Positions 37,122 through 47,197 are shown, counted from the first letter of the stretch. The stretch: 61,741 nt of DNA from BJGV01 sp964013575 (GCA_964013575.1 CAXGWP010000009.1:1-61741); one strand, 5' to 3'. A program made the numbers and translations. The notes: generated by a model not told the origin, from the letters alone.

Positions 37122-39737
37122 ATGCAAGAAAAATATAATCCAAAAAAAATTGAGCTAACCGCTCAACATTACTGGAATCAAAGCAATTCTTTTAGTGCTA
37201 CTGAAATGATAGGCAAGAAAAAATATTATTGTCTATCAATGTTCCCATACCCATCTGGGAAATTACATATGGGACATGTTCGTAATTACACTATTGGTGA
37301 TCTATTGTCACGCTATTACAAAATGCGGGGTTATAACGTCCTACAACCCATGGGATGGGATGCTTTTGGTTTGCCTGCAGAAAATGCCGCCATACAAAAT
37401 AAAGTACCCCCAGCGAAATGGACTTATGACAACATAAATTATATGCGAAAACAATTAAAAAGCCTTGGACTAGCTATAGACTGGAATAGAGAATTTGCCA
37501 CATGTGATCAAAATTACTATCGTTGGAATCAATGGCTATTTTTACAAATGTTAGAGAAGGGAATTGCCTATAAAAAAACTCAAGTTGTAAATTGGGACCC
37601 AGTAGATCAAACTGTGCTCGCTAATGAACAAGTAATAAATGGCCGTGGATGGAGAACTGGCGCATTAATTGAAAGGCGTGAAATTCCTGGTTATTACCTT
37701 GGCATTAGACAATATGCAGAAGAACTACTAAGCGATCTTGAAGAATTAAAAGGTTGGCCAGACCGTGTAAAATTAATGCAACAAAATTGGATTGGTAAAA
37801 GTCTTGGTGTAGATATAATTTTTCCTGTTGATAATCTAGACAAAATTCAAAAAACAATAAAAGTTTTTACAACCCGAGCAGACACCTTAATTGGCGCAAC
37901 TTATGTTGCAATAGCTGCAGAACATCCAATAGCCTTATATGCGGCAAAAAATAATTCAAATATTTCTAACTTTATTACTGAATGCAAAACAAGCGTCACA
38001 ATGGAATCCGACCTAGCGACTCAGGAAAAAAGAGGAATATCTACAGGACTATTTGTTACCCACCCACTGACAAGGGCAAAACTACCAATATGGATTGCAA
38101 ACTATGTATTGCTGGAATATGGAGAAGGTGCGGTTATGGCAGTTCCAGCACATGATGAACGTGATTTTGAATTTGCGAAAAAATACAATTTACCAATAAA
38201 ACAAGTTATTTCAGTGCCAACTAAATCCAAATCAGCGAAAGAATTTAGTACTGAGCATTGGCAAGAATGGTATAGCTCAAAGAAGGGAGTCTGTATTAAC
38301 TCTGGGAAGTATGATGGCATGTGCTTCCAGACAGCTGTCAATACTATTGCATCAGACCTATCTATATTAGATTTGGGATCTAAAAAAACTAGATTTCGTA
38401 TACGTGACTGGAGTATTTCCCGACAACGCTACTGGGGATGTCCTATTCCACTTATACATTGCAATTCTTGCGGAACAGTACCTGTTCCAAATGAGCAATT
38501 ACCAGTAGTGCTACCAGAAAATATGGTTCCAGATGGGTCCTGCAACCCACTCGACAAAGATCCATCATTTTACACTTGTTGCTGCCCCAAATGCGGCAAC
38601 ACTGCAAAACGCGAAACAGATACAATGGATACCTTTATTGACTCTTCCTGGTATTACATTCGTTATACATGCACGGATCAAAATGAATTTGTAGTGGACT
38701 CACGTACAAACTACTGGTTACCAGTAGATCAATATATAGGTGGAATTGAGCACGCAATCCTACACCTTTTGTATTCGCGATTCTGGACTAAAGTAATGTG
38801 CGATCTGAAATTAATTAAGTTTAACGAACCTTTCTCAGATTTGCTTACACAAGGAATGGTTTTAAATGAAATTTTCTTTAGAAAAGAAAAATCTGGGAGA
38901 ACCACTTATTTCAATCCAACTGATGTTGATATTCAAACTGATAGTCAAGGAAAACGTACCAACTTAACCTCACGTAAAGATAAAAAACCAGTAGAATTTG
39001 GGGGTATAGGTACCATGTCAAAATCTAAAAATAATGGTGTTGACCCACAAAAATTAGTTGATAGGTATGGTGCTGACACTGCACGATTATTTATAATGTT
39101 TGCAAGCCCACCTGAACAGACACTTGAATGGGTAGATACAGGTGTAGAAGGTGCATTCCGGTTCTTAAATAAGCTTTGGAATCAAGTTTATAAGCATCTA
39201 CAACTGGGAACAGTTCAACCTAATAACTGCAATAACCTATCTACTGAACTTAAATCCATACGTTTCCAGCTACACCAAACTATAGCCAAAGTTAATGATG
39301 ATTTAGGAAGACGTCATACTTTTAACACAGCAATAGCTGCAATAATGGAGCTTATGAATGCCCTTACTAAAATCCATGGCTTAGATAAAGATTCCCGTAG
39401 TATTAGACAGCAGTCTCTAGAAAATATAGTTCTCCTTCTTTCACCTATTGTTCCTCATATCTGCCATGCATTATGGAAAGAATTAAGACCAGAAACTGAA
39501 TTACTTGATCAACCATGGCCAGAAGCTAATCAAGATTTCTTAATACAAGATGAAATTGAAATGATGGTGCAGGTAAATGGCAAACTGCGCGGACAGATAA
39601 AAATAGCTAAAGAGTCTGAGATCGAAACTATTAAACGTATTGCACTAGATAATAAGAAAGTAAAAAAATTTATTGGAAAAAATACAATAAAGAAAATAAT
39701 AGTAGTGCCAAAGAGGCTAGTAAACATTGTTCTATGA
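37122..39737 (+). CDS. leuS: leucyl-tRNA synthetase
   Basis: An 871-residue class I synthetase. The start is ATG 37122 (MQEKYNPKKIEL), the family's usual N-terminus; a GTG at 37110 is less likely. HIGH-type motif is PSGKLHMGHVRN (about residues 46-57), the KMSKS motif is TMSKSKNNGV near 632, and the CP1 editing domain contains TRADTLIGATYVAIA. A zinc-ribbon CNSCG appears within the inserted domain. It is divergent from the phosphoribulokinase gene; a small hairpin (37066-37085) precedes it. Confidence 0.97.
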   Translation: MQEKYNPKKIELTAQHYWNQSNSFSATEMIGKKKYYCLSMFPYPSGKLHMGHVRNYTIGDLLSRYYKMRGYNVLQPMGWDAFGLPAENAAIQNKVPPAKWTYDNINYMRKQLKSLGLAIDWNREFATCDQNYYRWNQWLFLQMLEKGIAYKKTQVVNWDPVDQTVLANEQVINGRGWRTGALIERREIPGYYLGIRQYAEELLSDLEELKGWPDRVKLMQQNWIGKSLGVDIIFPVDNLDKIQKTIKVFTTRADTLIGATYVAIAAEHPIALYAAKNNSNISNFITECKTSVTMESDLATQEKRGISTGLFVTHPLTRAKLPIWIANYVLLEYGEGAVMAVPAHDERDFEFAKKYNLPIKQVISVPTKSKSAKEFSTEHWQEWYSSKKGVCINSGKYDGMCFQTAVNTIASDLSILDLGSKKTRFRIRDWSISRQRYWGCPIPLIHCNSCGTVPVPNEQLPVVLPENMVPDGSCNPLDKDPSFYTCCCPKCGNTAKRETDTMDTFIDSSWYYIRYTCTDQNEFVVDSRTNYWLPVDQYIGGIEHAILHLLYSRFWTKVMCDLKLIKFNEPFSDLLTQGMVLNEIFFRKEKSGRTTYFNPTDVDIQTDSQGKRTNLTSRKDKKPVEFGGIGTMSKSKNNGVDPQKLVDRYGADTARLFIMFASPPEQTLEWVDTGVEGAFRFLNKLWNQVYKHLQLGTVQPNNCNNLSTELKSIRFQLHQTIAKVNDDLGRRHTFNTAIAAIMELMNALTKIHGLDKDSRSIRQQSLENIVLLLSPIVPHICHALWKELRPETELLDQPWPEANQDFLIQDEIEMMVQVNGKLRGQIKIAKESEIETIKRIALDNKKVKKFIGKNTIKKIIVVPKRLVNIVL

Positions 39738-39852
39738 GAGAACTAAAAATAATTATTATCCCTTAGAAATATATTTGATACAAAGCAATAATTTTTACTA
39801 CGATTAATAAGACTCTAGTATTTTTTATAGATCAAATTATTAAATATAATTA

Positions 39853-40863
39853 ATGCATATCCAGCTAGAAAATCTTTCTCAAAATCTACAAAATAAACTC
39901 TCAACATTTTATACTGTATATGGGGATGAACAACTGCTAACCATTGAAGCAAGTGATTTAATCAGAGCAATAGCTCGTACTAATGGCTATATTGAAAGAG
40001 AAATATTTACTATAGATTCTCAATTTAATAAATTAGATATGCTTTTAAAAAGTAACTCTTTATCTCTATTTGGAGAAAAAAAATTAATTGATATACGCGT
40101 GCCTTCTGGAAAACCTGGAAAAGAAGGCAGCAAAGCTATAGAAGAATATTGCCATTCAGTGCCTTCAGACACATTAACCCTATTCACACTACCAAAAATA
40201 GATAAACAAGGAAGAGCAACTAAATGGTTCAAATCTCTTGAGAAAATGGGCCCTATGATCTCAGTCCCGTTAATAGGAATTAATCAACTTCCAAACTGGA
40301 TCAATCAACGTCTAAAAATGCAGGACCAAATAACTGATCTAAATACTTTACAGTTCTTTGCTGAAAAAATAGAAGGAAATATTCTAGCCGCGGATCAAGA
40401 AATTAAGAAACTAGCACTACTATACCCGCCTGGCACATTGTCTTTTGTTCAAATAAAGAATGCCATAATGGATGTGGCTAGATATGATGCATTTAAACTA
40501 TCTGATGCAATGATTACAGGAGAAATAACTCGTTTCATCCACATCCTAAAAGGATTGCAAGGAGAAGGAATTGCTACACCATTTATCATAGCAATACTTT
40601 CAACACAGATTCGTTCATTGATTATAATTCGCAAGGGATTAGATACTGGTAAACCTTACATGCAAATAATGAATGAAGCCAAAATATGGGGAGGACGTCA
40701 GAGATTAATGGAAAATGCAGCCAAACGTATTGGTCTAAAAATATTAGTACAAGCATTATTACATGCTGCAAAAATAGATAAAATAAGTAAGGGAGTAGAA
40801 AAAGGGAATATATGGGATGAAATAGAACAGCTAGGATTATATTTTATATCTAAAATTCGCTAG
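39853..40863 (+). CDS. holA: DNA polymerase III subunit delta
   Basis: A 336-residue HolA, the clamp-loader subunit that opens the beta clamp. It is of normal length with the N-terminal AAA+-like domain (YTVYGDEQLLTIEASDLIR, LFGEKKLIDIRVPSGKPG), a lid domain, and a C-terminal collar helix domain. It follows leuS by 115 bases. In many beta- and gammaproteobacteria lptE stands between leuS and holA; here no such frame exists. Confidence 0.93.
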   Translation: MHIQLENLSQNLQNKLSTFYTVYGDEQLLTIEASDLIRAIARTNGYIEREIFTIDSQFNKLDMLLKSNSLSLFGEKKLIDIRVPSGKPGKEGSKAIEEYCHSVPSDTLTLFTLPKIDKQGRATKWFKSLEKMGPMISVPLIGINQLPNWINQRLKMQDQITDLNTLQFFAEKIEGNILAADQEIKKLALLYPPGTLSFVQIKNAIMDVARYDAFKLSDAMITGEITRFIHILKGLQGEGIATPFIIAILSTQIRSLIIIRKGLDTGKPYMQIMNEAKIWGGRQRLMENAAKRIGLKILVQALLHAAKIDKISKGVEKGNIWDEIEQLGLYFISKIR

Positions 40864-40979
40864 TAAAGTTTCATAATTATATTACGCAAATTAATAATCT
40901 TATTTATCTGTTTTTTAATGCCAATTAACTTAACTTGCTATACTGTACTAATATTTATTTAAAACTCAGGAATCTCAAA

Positions 40980-42245
40980 ATGGATAATGTAGATATCAAG
41001 ACCTACATGCAAACAGTAGGAGGTAAAGCTCGAAATGCATCAAATATAATGGCGAAAATAGACCCTGCATCTAAAAATAAAGCCCTTACTGAAATAGCAA
41101 TATCACTCAAGAAAAATGAAGAAAAACTATTAATTGCCAACAAAAATGATTTAGAAACAGCAAAAGACCAAGGTCTAGAGTCAGCTTTGATAGACCGATT
41201 AACACTCACCTCTAAAGGTATAACTAATATGGCAGAAGGTCTATTGCAAATATCAGCACTTGCTGATCCTATTGGGGAAATAAGTGATCTAAATTATCGA
41301 CCCTCTGGAATCCAGATAGGAAGAATGCGGGTACCCCTAGGAGTAATTGGCATTATTTATGAAGCGCGCCCTAATGTTACAGCTGATGCAGCTGGATTAT
41401 GTATTAAATCAGGTAATGCAGCAATATTACGTGGTGGTTCTGAAGCATATAATTGTAATCAAGCTATTGCTGCATGTGTAAAAGAAGGATTAAAAACATC
41501 TGGCCTTCCAGAAGAAGCAATACAAGTATTAAATACCATTGATCGACAAGCTGTAGGTGAGCTTATCACTATGAAAAAATTTGTAGATATAATTGTTCCA
41601 CGTGGGGGAAAAGGCCTGATTAAGCGCATTTCTGATGAAGCTTGTATTCCAGTAATCAAACATCTTGATGGTGTATGTCATTTGTATATAGATAAAGGAG
41701 CTAATCTGGATATGTCTATCAGCATTGCTGATAATGCAAAAACTCAACGCTTTGGAACCTGTAACACTATGGAAACCCTACTAGTACACGAGAAAATTGC
41801 ACATAAAGTACTTCCCCCTCTATGCACAATTTACCTTAATAAAGGTGTTGAACTTCGAGGTGACAAATCTTCTTGTGCAATCGTAAAAAAGATGATTCAA
41901 GCTACAGAAGATGATTGGAGAGCTGAATATTTGGCGCCAATTATCAGTATAAGAATAGTAAATAGCCTGAATCAGGCAGTAGAACATATTAATTCATATG
42001 GCTCACATCATACTGATTCCATAGTTACAGAAGACTATTCTCGTGCTAGGCATTTCCTACGAGAGGTTGACTCTAGTTCAGTAATGGTAAATACGTCTAC
42101 TCGGTTTGCTGATGGATTTGAGTATGGCCTAGGTGCTGAAATCGGTATTTCTACTGACAAAATACATGCGCGTGGACCAGTAGGCCTAGAAGGGCTAACT
42201 AGCCAGAAATTTATTGTATTAGGAAGTGGTCAAATTCGAAAATGA
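40980..42245 (+). CDS. proA: glutamate-5-semialdehyde dehydrogenase
   Basis: A 421-residue gamma-glutamyl phosphate reductase for proline synthesis. Start is ATG 40980 with AGGA ahead; the upstream frame lacks homology. The aldehyde-dehydrogenase-type sequence shows GVIGIIYEARPNVTADAAGLCIKSGNA split over 115-140, and the catalytic cysteine in GTCNTMETLL near residue 259. proC of the same pathway is at 23.1 kb. lpdA follows 22 bases later. Confidence 0.96.
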   Translation: MDNVDIKTYMQTVGGKARNASNIMAKIDPASKNKALTEIAISLKKNEEKLLIANKNDLETAKDQGLESALIDRLTLTSKGITNMAEGLLQISALADPIGEISDLNYRPSGIQIGRMRVPLGVIGIIYEARPNVTADAAGLCIKSGNAAILRGGSEAYNCNQAIAACVKEGLKTSGLPEEAIQVLNTIDRQAVGELITMKKFVDIIVPRGGKGLIKRISDEACIPVIKHLDGVCHLYIDKGANLDMSISIADNAKTQRFGTCNTMETLLVHEKIAHKVLPPLCTIYLNKGVELRGDKSSCAIVKKMIQATEDDWRAEYLAPIISIRIVNSLNQAVEHINSYGSHHTDSIVTEDYSRARHFLREVDSSSVMVNTSTRFADGFEYGLGAEIGISTDKIHARGPVGLEGLTSQKFIVLGSGQIRK

Positions 42246-42267
42246 ACATAATTCTTTATAGCATACT

Positions 42268-44022
42268 ATGACTCATATTATTGAAATTAAAGTGCCTGAT
42301 GTAGGTGACTTCAAAGACATTCCTATTATTGAAATACTAGTACAACCTGGAGATAGTGTAGAAAAAGAAACTCCTCTTATCACACTAGAAACAGATAAGG
42401 CCGCAATAGATATTCCTTCTTCTCATAGCGGCATAATAAAAGAATTTAAGGTAAAAGTTGGTGATACAGTTTCAGAGGGATCAATAATACTTACATTAAA
42501 ACCAATAACTGATTCAACAAATTGCCCTACTCCTACTAAAACAATCAAATCGAAAGAGCATAGGCCATCCCTAGAAACCCCTATTTCAAATCAACCTACC
42601 ATACTACCTCATGCCGACATCCATGCAGAAGTTGCCGTATTAGGGGCAGGTCCAGGAGGCTACACAGCAGCCTATAGAGCAGCTGATCTTGGGAAAAAAG
42701 TAATATTAATTGAACGCTACCCAGTACTTGGAGGGGTTTGCCTCAATGTCGGCTGCATTCCATCAAAAGCATTATTACATATGGCCAAGATTATCACTGA
42801 TGCAGAAGAGTCCGCTCATATGGGTATTAATTTCAATACACCTAAAATTGAATTAAGGAAATTACAAGAATGGAAAAAATCAATTATTAATAAACTTACC
42901 AGTGGCCTGACCACGCTAGCAAAAAAAAGAAATGTAAAAGTCATACAAGGAAATGGGACATTTATTACCCCAAACATGATTTCAGTAAATACCCCTAGTG
43001 GCAAGAAAACTGTTTCATTCAATTACTGCATAATATCTGCAGGGTCAAGCGTGGTTAATCCCCCTGGGATTAACCACGATGATCCTAGGATTATTGATTC
43101 AACAGGTGCTTTAGAACTCGATGAGATTCCAAAGCGAATGTTAATTGTTGGCGGAGGAATAATTGGCCTAGAAATGGCAACAATTTATGATGCATTTGGC
43201 AGTAAAGTAAGCATAGTAGAAATGAAAGATCAATTAATTCCTGGTGCTGATCAAGATCTTATTAGGCCACTATTTAGAAGAATAAATAAACGCTATGAAG
43301 CAATCTACCTAAAAACTAAGGTAAGTAAAATAAACCCACAGAAAGAAGGATTGAAAGTGACCTTTGAAGGGGAAATGTCTCCAGGAATTAAGACCTATGA
43401 CCGAATTTTAATTGCAGCAGGACGCTGTCCTAATGGACATACTATAGAAGCAAAAAATGCAGGAGTCAATGTTACTAAACAAGGTTTCATCCCAGTTGAT
43501 AATCAGCTACGAACAAACATACCGAATATTTTTGGTATCGGTGATATTGTAGGAGAACCAATGCTTGCCCATAAAGCAGCACATGAGGGAAAACTTGCTG
43601 CAGAAATTATTGCAGGAAAGAAGGCTACCTTTGATGCTCTTACTATTCCTTCAGTAGCATATACAGATCCAGAAATAGCCTGGATGGGCTTAACTGAGAT
43701 TGAAGCTAGAAAACAGGGCATTAAATATGAAAAAGCTATCTTTCCATGGGCTGCAAGTGGCCGTGCAATTGCTATGGGACGCGATGAGGGTATGACAAAA
43801 TTATTGTTTGATAAAAATACACGCCGCTTACTAGGTGCAGGTATAGTCGGTATTAATGCAGGAGAAATCATTTCTGAAACAATCCTTGCCCTAGAAATGG
43901 GTACAGATATGGAAGATCTAAGCTTAACTATTCACCCACATCCCACATTATCAGAAACGATTAATTTTGCTGCTGAAATAGGAGAAGGATCAATCACTGA
44001 TCTTTATATGCCAAAAAAATAA
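42268..44022 (+). CDS. lpdA: dihydrolipoyl dehydrogenase with N-terminal lipoyl domain
   Basis: A 584-residue E3 with its own lipoyl domain: lipoyl residues 1-80 (lysine in ETDKAAIDIPSS), a short linker (about 85-115), then the FAD domain with AVLGAGPGGYTAAYRAADLG, the redox disulfide GGVCLNVGCIPSKALL, the NAD domain (VGGGIIGLEMATIYDAFGSK), and the C-terminal dimer domain with HPHPTLSE. This fused form is typical of the pyruvate dehydrogenase complex of betaproteobacteria. The E1 and E2 genes are not beside it. Confidence 0.96.
   Translation: MTHIIEIKVPDVGDFKDIPIIEILVQPGDSVEKETPLITLETDKAAIDIPSSHSGIIKEFKVKVGDTVSEGSIILTLKPITDSTNCPTPTKTIKSKEHRPSLETPISNQPTILPHADIHAEVAVLGAGPGGYTAAYRAADLGKKVILIERYPVLGGVCLNVGCIPSKALLHMAKIITDAEESAHMGINFNTPKIELRKLQEWKKSIINKLTSGLTTLAKKRNVKVIQGNGTFITPNMISVNTPSGKKTVSFNYCIISAGSSVVNPPGINHDDPRIIDSTGALELDEIPKRMLIVGGGIIGLEMATIYDAFGSKVSIVEMKDQLIPGADQDLIRPLFRRINKRYEAIYLKTKVSKINPQKEGLKVTFEGEMSPGIKTYDRILIAAGRCPNGHTIEAKNAGVNVTKQGFIPVDNQLRTNIPNIFGIGDIVGEPMLAHKAAHEGKLAAEIIAGKKATFDALTIPSVAYTDPEIAWMGLTEIEARKQGIKYEKAIFPWAASGRAIAMGRDEGMTKLLFDKNTRRLLGAGIVGINAGEIISETILALEMGTDMEDLSLTIHPHPTLSETINFAAEIGEGSITDLYMPKK
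43050..43078. repeat. perfect 13-bp inverted repeat inside lpdA
   Basis: CGTGGTTAATCCC at 43050-43062 and GGGATTAACCACG at 43066-43078 are perfect reverse complements around a three-base loop, in the lpdA reading frame (coding for SVVNPPGINHD). As RNA it would form a strong hairpin. Confidence 0.85.
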
Positions 44023-44090
44023 TCTAATTTATTAATTTAAAGACCAAAATTATTTCCAAATAACACCTAAAAATAAAATTACACTCACTC

Positions 44091-45272
44091 TTATAATAAA
44101 AAACTCTTATCTCCATTCATAAATCCAATAAGAGGCAACTGGCAATCTCTACCAAAGGCAACAACCTTGAATAATTCACCCATTTCAGAAGGACTTACTA
44201 GTTTCTGCATTTGATTAGCCATAGGAAAATAAGCACAAGTATTTTCTACTGGTACCCGTGAAAGAATTTTTGTAATACCACAATTAATAAGAAATTGTGC
44301 CTGAGAAGTGTAACCTAATAATTGTAGCCCCCCCTCTGTGGCTGTATCAGAAATAGAAGTAAAATCTACATGGCTAGTTATATCCTGCAAGCCTGGAAAG
44401 TAGAATGGATCGTCATGGGCATGATGCTGATAATGACACATCATCGTTCCACAATTTCTCTGCTCATGATAATACTCATTATTCCCAAACCCATAATCAA
44501 TAAATATAACTGCCCCTTTTCCTAAAATATTTGTAAGGCTTCTAATAAACCCACGTGCTGTAAGATTAATTTCAGTAGTATATATTGCCGTGTTATTATC
44601 AAGGCTAATTTGAGGAATAACTTTTTTTGCTATCTCAAAAAGTTCTCCCTTAACTAGTAAACGTTCATCCCATTTGAACTCCTTGCCATCCCATGCTACA
44701 CCTCGCTCAAATAAATCATTATTACGCCTTACTACTAAATGAACAGGCATAGCATCAAGCACTTCATTGCCGAGTATTAACCCATTGAATTTAGTTGGGA
44801 TCTCCTCCAGCCATTGAACCCGATTCAAAAGATGAGGGGCAGATTTAACAAATAATTTATTCTGCTGTTCTTTTAATGCACCACTTACTTCAAGAATAAA
44901 ATAATGCCTTGGTAATTTATTGAGGCTTTCTAACTCCAGTAATATATCCAATGCAAGTTTACCGGTTCCAGCTCCAAATTCTAAGATATCACTACTCTCT
45001 TTGCCTATACTATCTATTATTTGTATAGCTTGTTGGGCAATCGATTGGCCAAATAAGACAGAAATCTCAGGTGCAGTTACAAAGTCCCCAGCACAGCCAA
45101 ATTTAGTAGTGCCAGAACAATAATACCCCATTCCAGGAGAATAGATGGCAAGTTCCATATAACGTGCAAATGTAATCCAGCCTCCCGACTTGATAATATC
45201 TAAACAAATCATATTTTTCACTGCCCCACTATGCTTTGAGGCGAACTCTTCTGGTGATGATAGTGTAGGCAT
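44091..45272 (-). CDS. MidA/NDUFAF7-type SAM-dependent methyltransferase
   Basis: A 393-residue protein of the DUF185 / MidA (NDUFAF7) family. YMELAIYSPGMGYYCSGTTKFG and GDFVTAPEISVLFGQSIAQQ mark the N-terminal block, ILEFGAGTGKLALDIL the SAM-binding motif, and GNEVLDAMPVHLV the third block. The mitochondrial member dimethylates an arginine of a complex I subunit; bacterial substrates are not established. It is divergent from the pteridine reductase gene, an arrangement common in betaproteobacteria. Confidence 0.9.
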   Translation of the reverse strand: MPTLSSPEEFASKHSGAVKNMICLDIIKSGGWITFARYMELAIYSPGMGYYCSGTTKFGCAGDFVTAPEISVLFGQSIAQQAIQIIDSIGKESSDILEFGAGTGKLALDILLELESLNKLPRHYFILEVSGALKEQQNKLFVKSAPHLLNRVQWLEEIPTKFNGLILGNEVLDAMPVHLVVRRNNDLFERGVAWDGKEFKWDERLLVKGELFEIAKKVIPQISLDNNTAIYTTEINLTARGFIRSLTNILGKGAVIFIDYGFGNNEYYHEQRNCGTMMCHYQHHAHDDPFYFPGLQDITSHVDFTSISDTATEGGLQLLGYTSQAQFLINCGITKILSRVPVENTCAYFPMANQMQKLVSPSEMGELFKVVAFGRDCQLPLIGFMNGDKSFLL

Positions 45273-45426
45273 CGTCGTGAATATATCTTTATGGTAAATT
45301 ATCCTAGCCCTAAGGCCCTAAAAAGCTTGAATTAATAAATATTTTAATATTACAAGAAGCCTTATTAATACATATAATCTCTAAATATTGATAATGACCC
45401 TAAGAATTACCTAATAGAGACTTATA

Positions 45427-46167
45427 ATGCAAGATAAAACTATACTAATTACAGGTGGTACTAAACGCATAGGTGAAGCTATTTGCCGGAGACTTCACTC
45501 TAAAGGCATGAATCTAATGATACATTACCGATCTTCTGAAAGAGAAGCACAGGAACTTAAAGCGTCACTAAATCAAATACGAGATGGATCCGTTGCAATT
45601 ATTAAAGCTGACCTATTAGATATAACCCAGGCACCTATTCTAGCTAATAAAACAATAGAAAAATTTGGTAGAATTGATTCGCTAATTAATAATGCTTCTA
45701 GCTTCTATACTACATCTCTTGGGAAAATAACAGAAGAATCATGGAATGAGCTTATTGGTTGTAATTTGAAAGCTCCTTTATTCTTATCTCAAGCAGTGGC
45801 ACCACACCTCAAAAAACAACGCGGCTGCATTATTAATATTATTGACATTCATTCTGAATGGCCCTTAAAAGATTATGTTGTTTATAGCGCTGCTAAAGGT
45901 GGATTAGCAACACTAACCAAATCTCTGGCGCAAGAATTATCTCCTGAAATTAGGGTAAATGGTATTTCTCCAGGGCCTATTATCTGGCCAGAAAATGGGG
46001 ACTGGGCTGATCAAGAAATACGTAAAGATATTATTAATAGAACCATCCTTAAACGTAAAGGAGAGCCAAATGATATAGCTAAAGCAGTAACGTTTTTCAT
46101 TTTAGATGCACCGTATATTACTGGCCAGATATTAGCAGTAGATGGTGGCCGCAGTATAAATTTGTAA
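45427..46167 (+). CDS. pteridine reductase (SDR family)
   Basis: A 246-residue classical SDR. TGGTKRIGEAICRRLH (with Arg in place of the usual glycine-rich last position) binds NADPH; NNASSFYTTSLG and VYSAAKGGLATLTKS carry the catalytic Tyr and Lys; GISPGPIIWPE follows. This TKRIG pattern is typical of pteridine reductase / FolM-type dihydromonapterin or dihydrofolate reductases. It neighbours the MidA-type gene on the opposite strand, as in related bacteria. Confidence 0.88.
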   Translation: MQDKTILITGGTKRIGEAICRRLHSKGMNLMIHYRSSEREAQELKASLNQIRDGSVAIIKADLLDITQAPILANKTIEKFGRIDSLINNASSFYTTSLGKITEESWNELIGCNLKAPLFLSQAVAPHLKKQRGCIINIIDIHSEWPLKDYVVYSAAKGGLATLTKSLAQELSPEIRVNGISPGPIIWPENGDWADQEIRKDIINRTILKRKGEPNDIAKAVTFFILDAPYITGQILAVDGGRSINL

Positions 46168-46214
46168 AAATTTTTCATAATTATCTAATCAAGAAGAATT
46201 CTTACTCCTAACGA

Positions 46215-46233
46215 GTTGTTTATTATAAACAAC
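46215..46233. terminator. hairpin after the pteridine reductase gene
   Basis: GTTGTTTA and TAAACAAC form a perfect 8-bp stem with a three-base loop, 48 bases after the pteridine reductase stop. The following bases are AT-rich but lack a clean T run, so it could be a weak terminator or an operator for yciB. Confidence 0.35.
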
Positions 46234-46349
46234 ATAAATTTATAAATAAATTTTTCTTTATTTTATTAGCTTACTAGTATAGATTTTTCTTAAGATAGCC
46301 ACCATAATCCCATTATTTTATTATTAACAAATTTTATGATTCTATATTT

Positions 46350-46895
46350 ATGAAATTTCTTTTTGACTTATTTCCAGTCATATTCTTTTTTATAGCATTT
46401 AAACTTTATGACATTTATATTGCAACTGCTGTAGCTATTGCAGCCACAGCTATACAAATAACATGGATCTGGTTCCGTCACCATAAGGTAGATAAAATGC
46501 AGTGGATAAGTCTAGTTATTATAGTGATTTTTGGCAGCGCAACATTAATCTTACAAGATGAGACTTTTATAAAATGGAAGCCAACTGTATTATATTGGAT
46601 ATTTACTAGTGCATTAATTATTTCACAAGCCCTATTTAGGAAAAATCTAATTCGGGCTATGTTAGGAACTAAAGTATCGTTACCAGAAAATATTTGGAGC
46701 AACCTTAATGCTAGCTGGGCTACTTTCTTCGCCTTAATGGGGATAATTAATCTTTATGTGGCCTTTAACTATTCAACTGATGCATGGGTAAATTTCAAGT
46801 TATTTGGATCTACAGGACTGATGATAATTTTTATAATCATACAAGCACTTATGCTAGGGAAATTTATAACTGAAAATGAGGATAATAGTACGTGA
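46350..46895 (+). CDS. yciB: inner membrane-spanning protein YciB (septation protein A)
   Basis: A 181-residue inner-membrane protein with five to six hydrophobic helices. MKFLFDLFPVIFFFIAFKLYDIYIATAV and WKPTVLYWIFTSALI are family blocks, and the conserved LNASWATFFALMGIINLYVAF follows near residue 117. YciB is linked to cell-envelope synthesis and septum formation. It starts the yciB-yciI-bolA-ppiC run and its stop overlaps the yciI start. Confidence 0.94.
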   Translation: MKFLFDLFPVIFFFIAFKLYDIYIATAVAIAATAIQITWIWFRHHKVDKMQWISLVIIVIFGSATLILQDETFIKWKPTVLYWIFTSALIISQALFRKNLIRAMLGTKVSLPENIWSNLNASWATFFALMGIINLYVAFNYSTDAWVNFKLFGSTGLMIIFIIIQALMLGKFITENEDNST

Positions 46896-47197
46896 TGCTA
46901 TATGCCATACATGGAGAAGATAATCTTAATAGCCTTGAAAAACGTGTAAAATCTAGGCCTTCTCATCTAGAACGTATCAAAGAATTACAAAATGAAGGGC
47001 GTCTACTACTAGCTGGACCATACCCTGCTATTGATAGTTCAGATCCAGGTCCAGCTGGTTTTACTGGCAGCTTGATCATAGCGGAATTTGTTTCATTAAA
47101 AGAAGCACGCATTTGGGCTGAGGCTGACCCATACTTCATTTCAGGTGTATACTCAAAAGTGATAGTTAGACCTTTTAAAAAAATATTACCTGAATGA
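46895..47197 (+). CDS. yciI: YciI family protein
   Basis: A 100-residue small protein of the YciI / dehydrogenase-like family. LYAIHGEDNLNSLEKRVKSR, GRLLLAGPYPAID (with His and Asp common to the family), and ADPYFISGVYSKVIVRPFKKIL are visible. The function is uncertain. The ATG overlaps the yciB stop (TGATG); a GTG three bases earlier is possible. Its stop overlaps bolA, so the genes are translationally coupled. Confidence 0.92.
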   Translation: MLYAIHGEDNLNSLEKRVKSRPSHLERIKELQNEGRLLLAGPYPAIDSSDPGPAGFTGSLIIAEFVSLKEARIWAEADPYFISGVYSKVIVRPFKKILPE

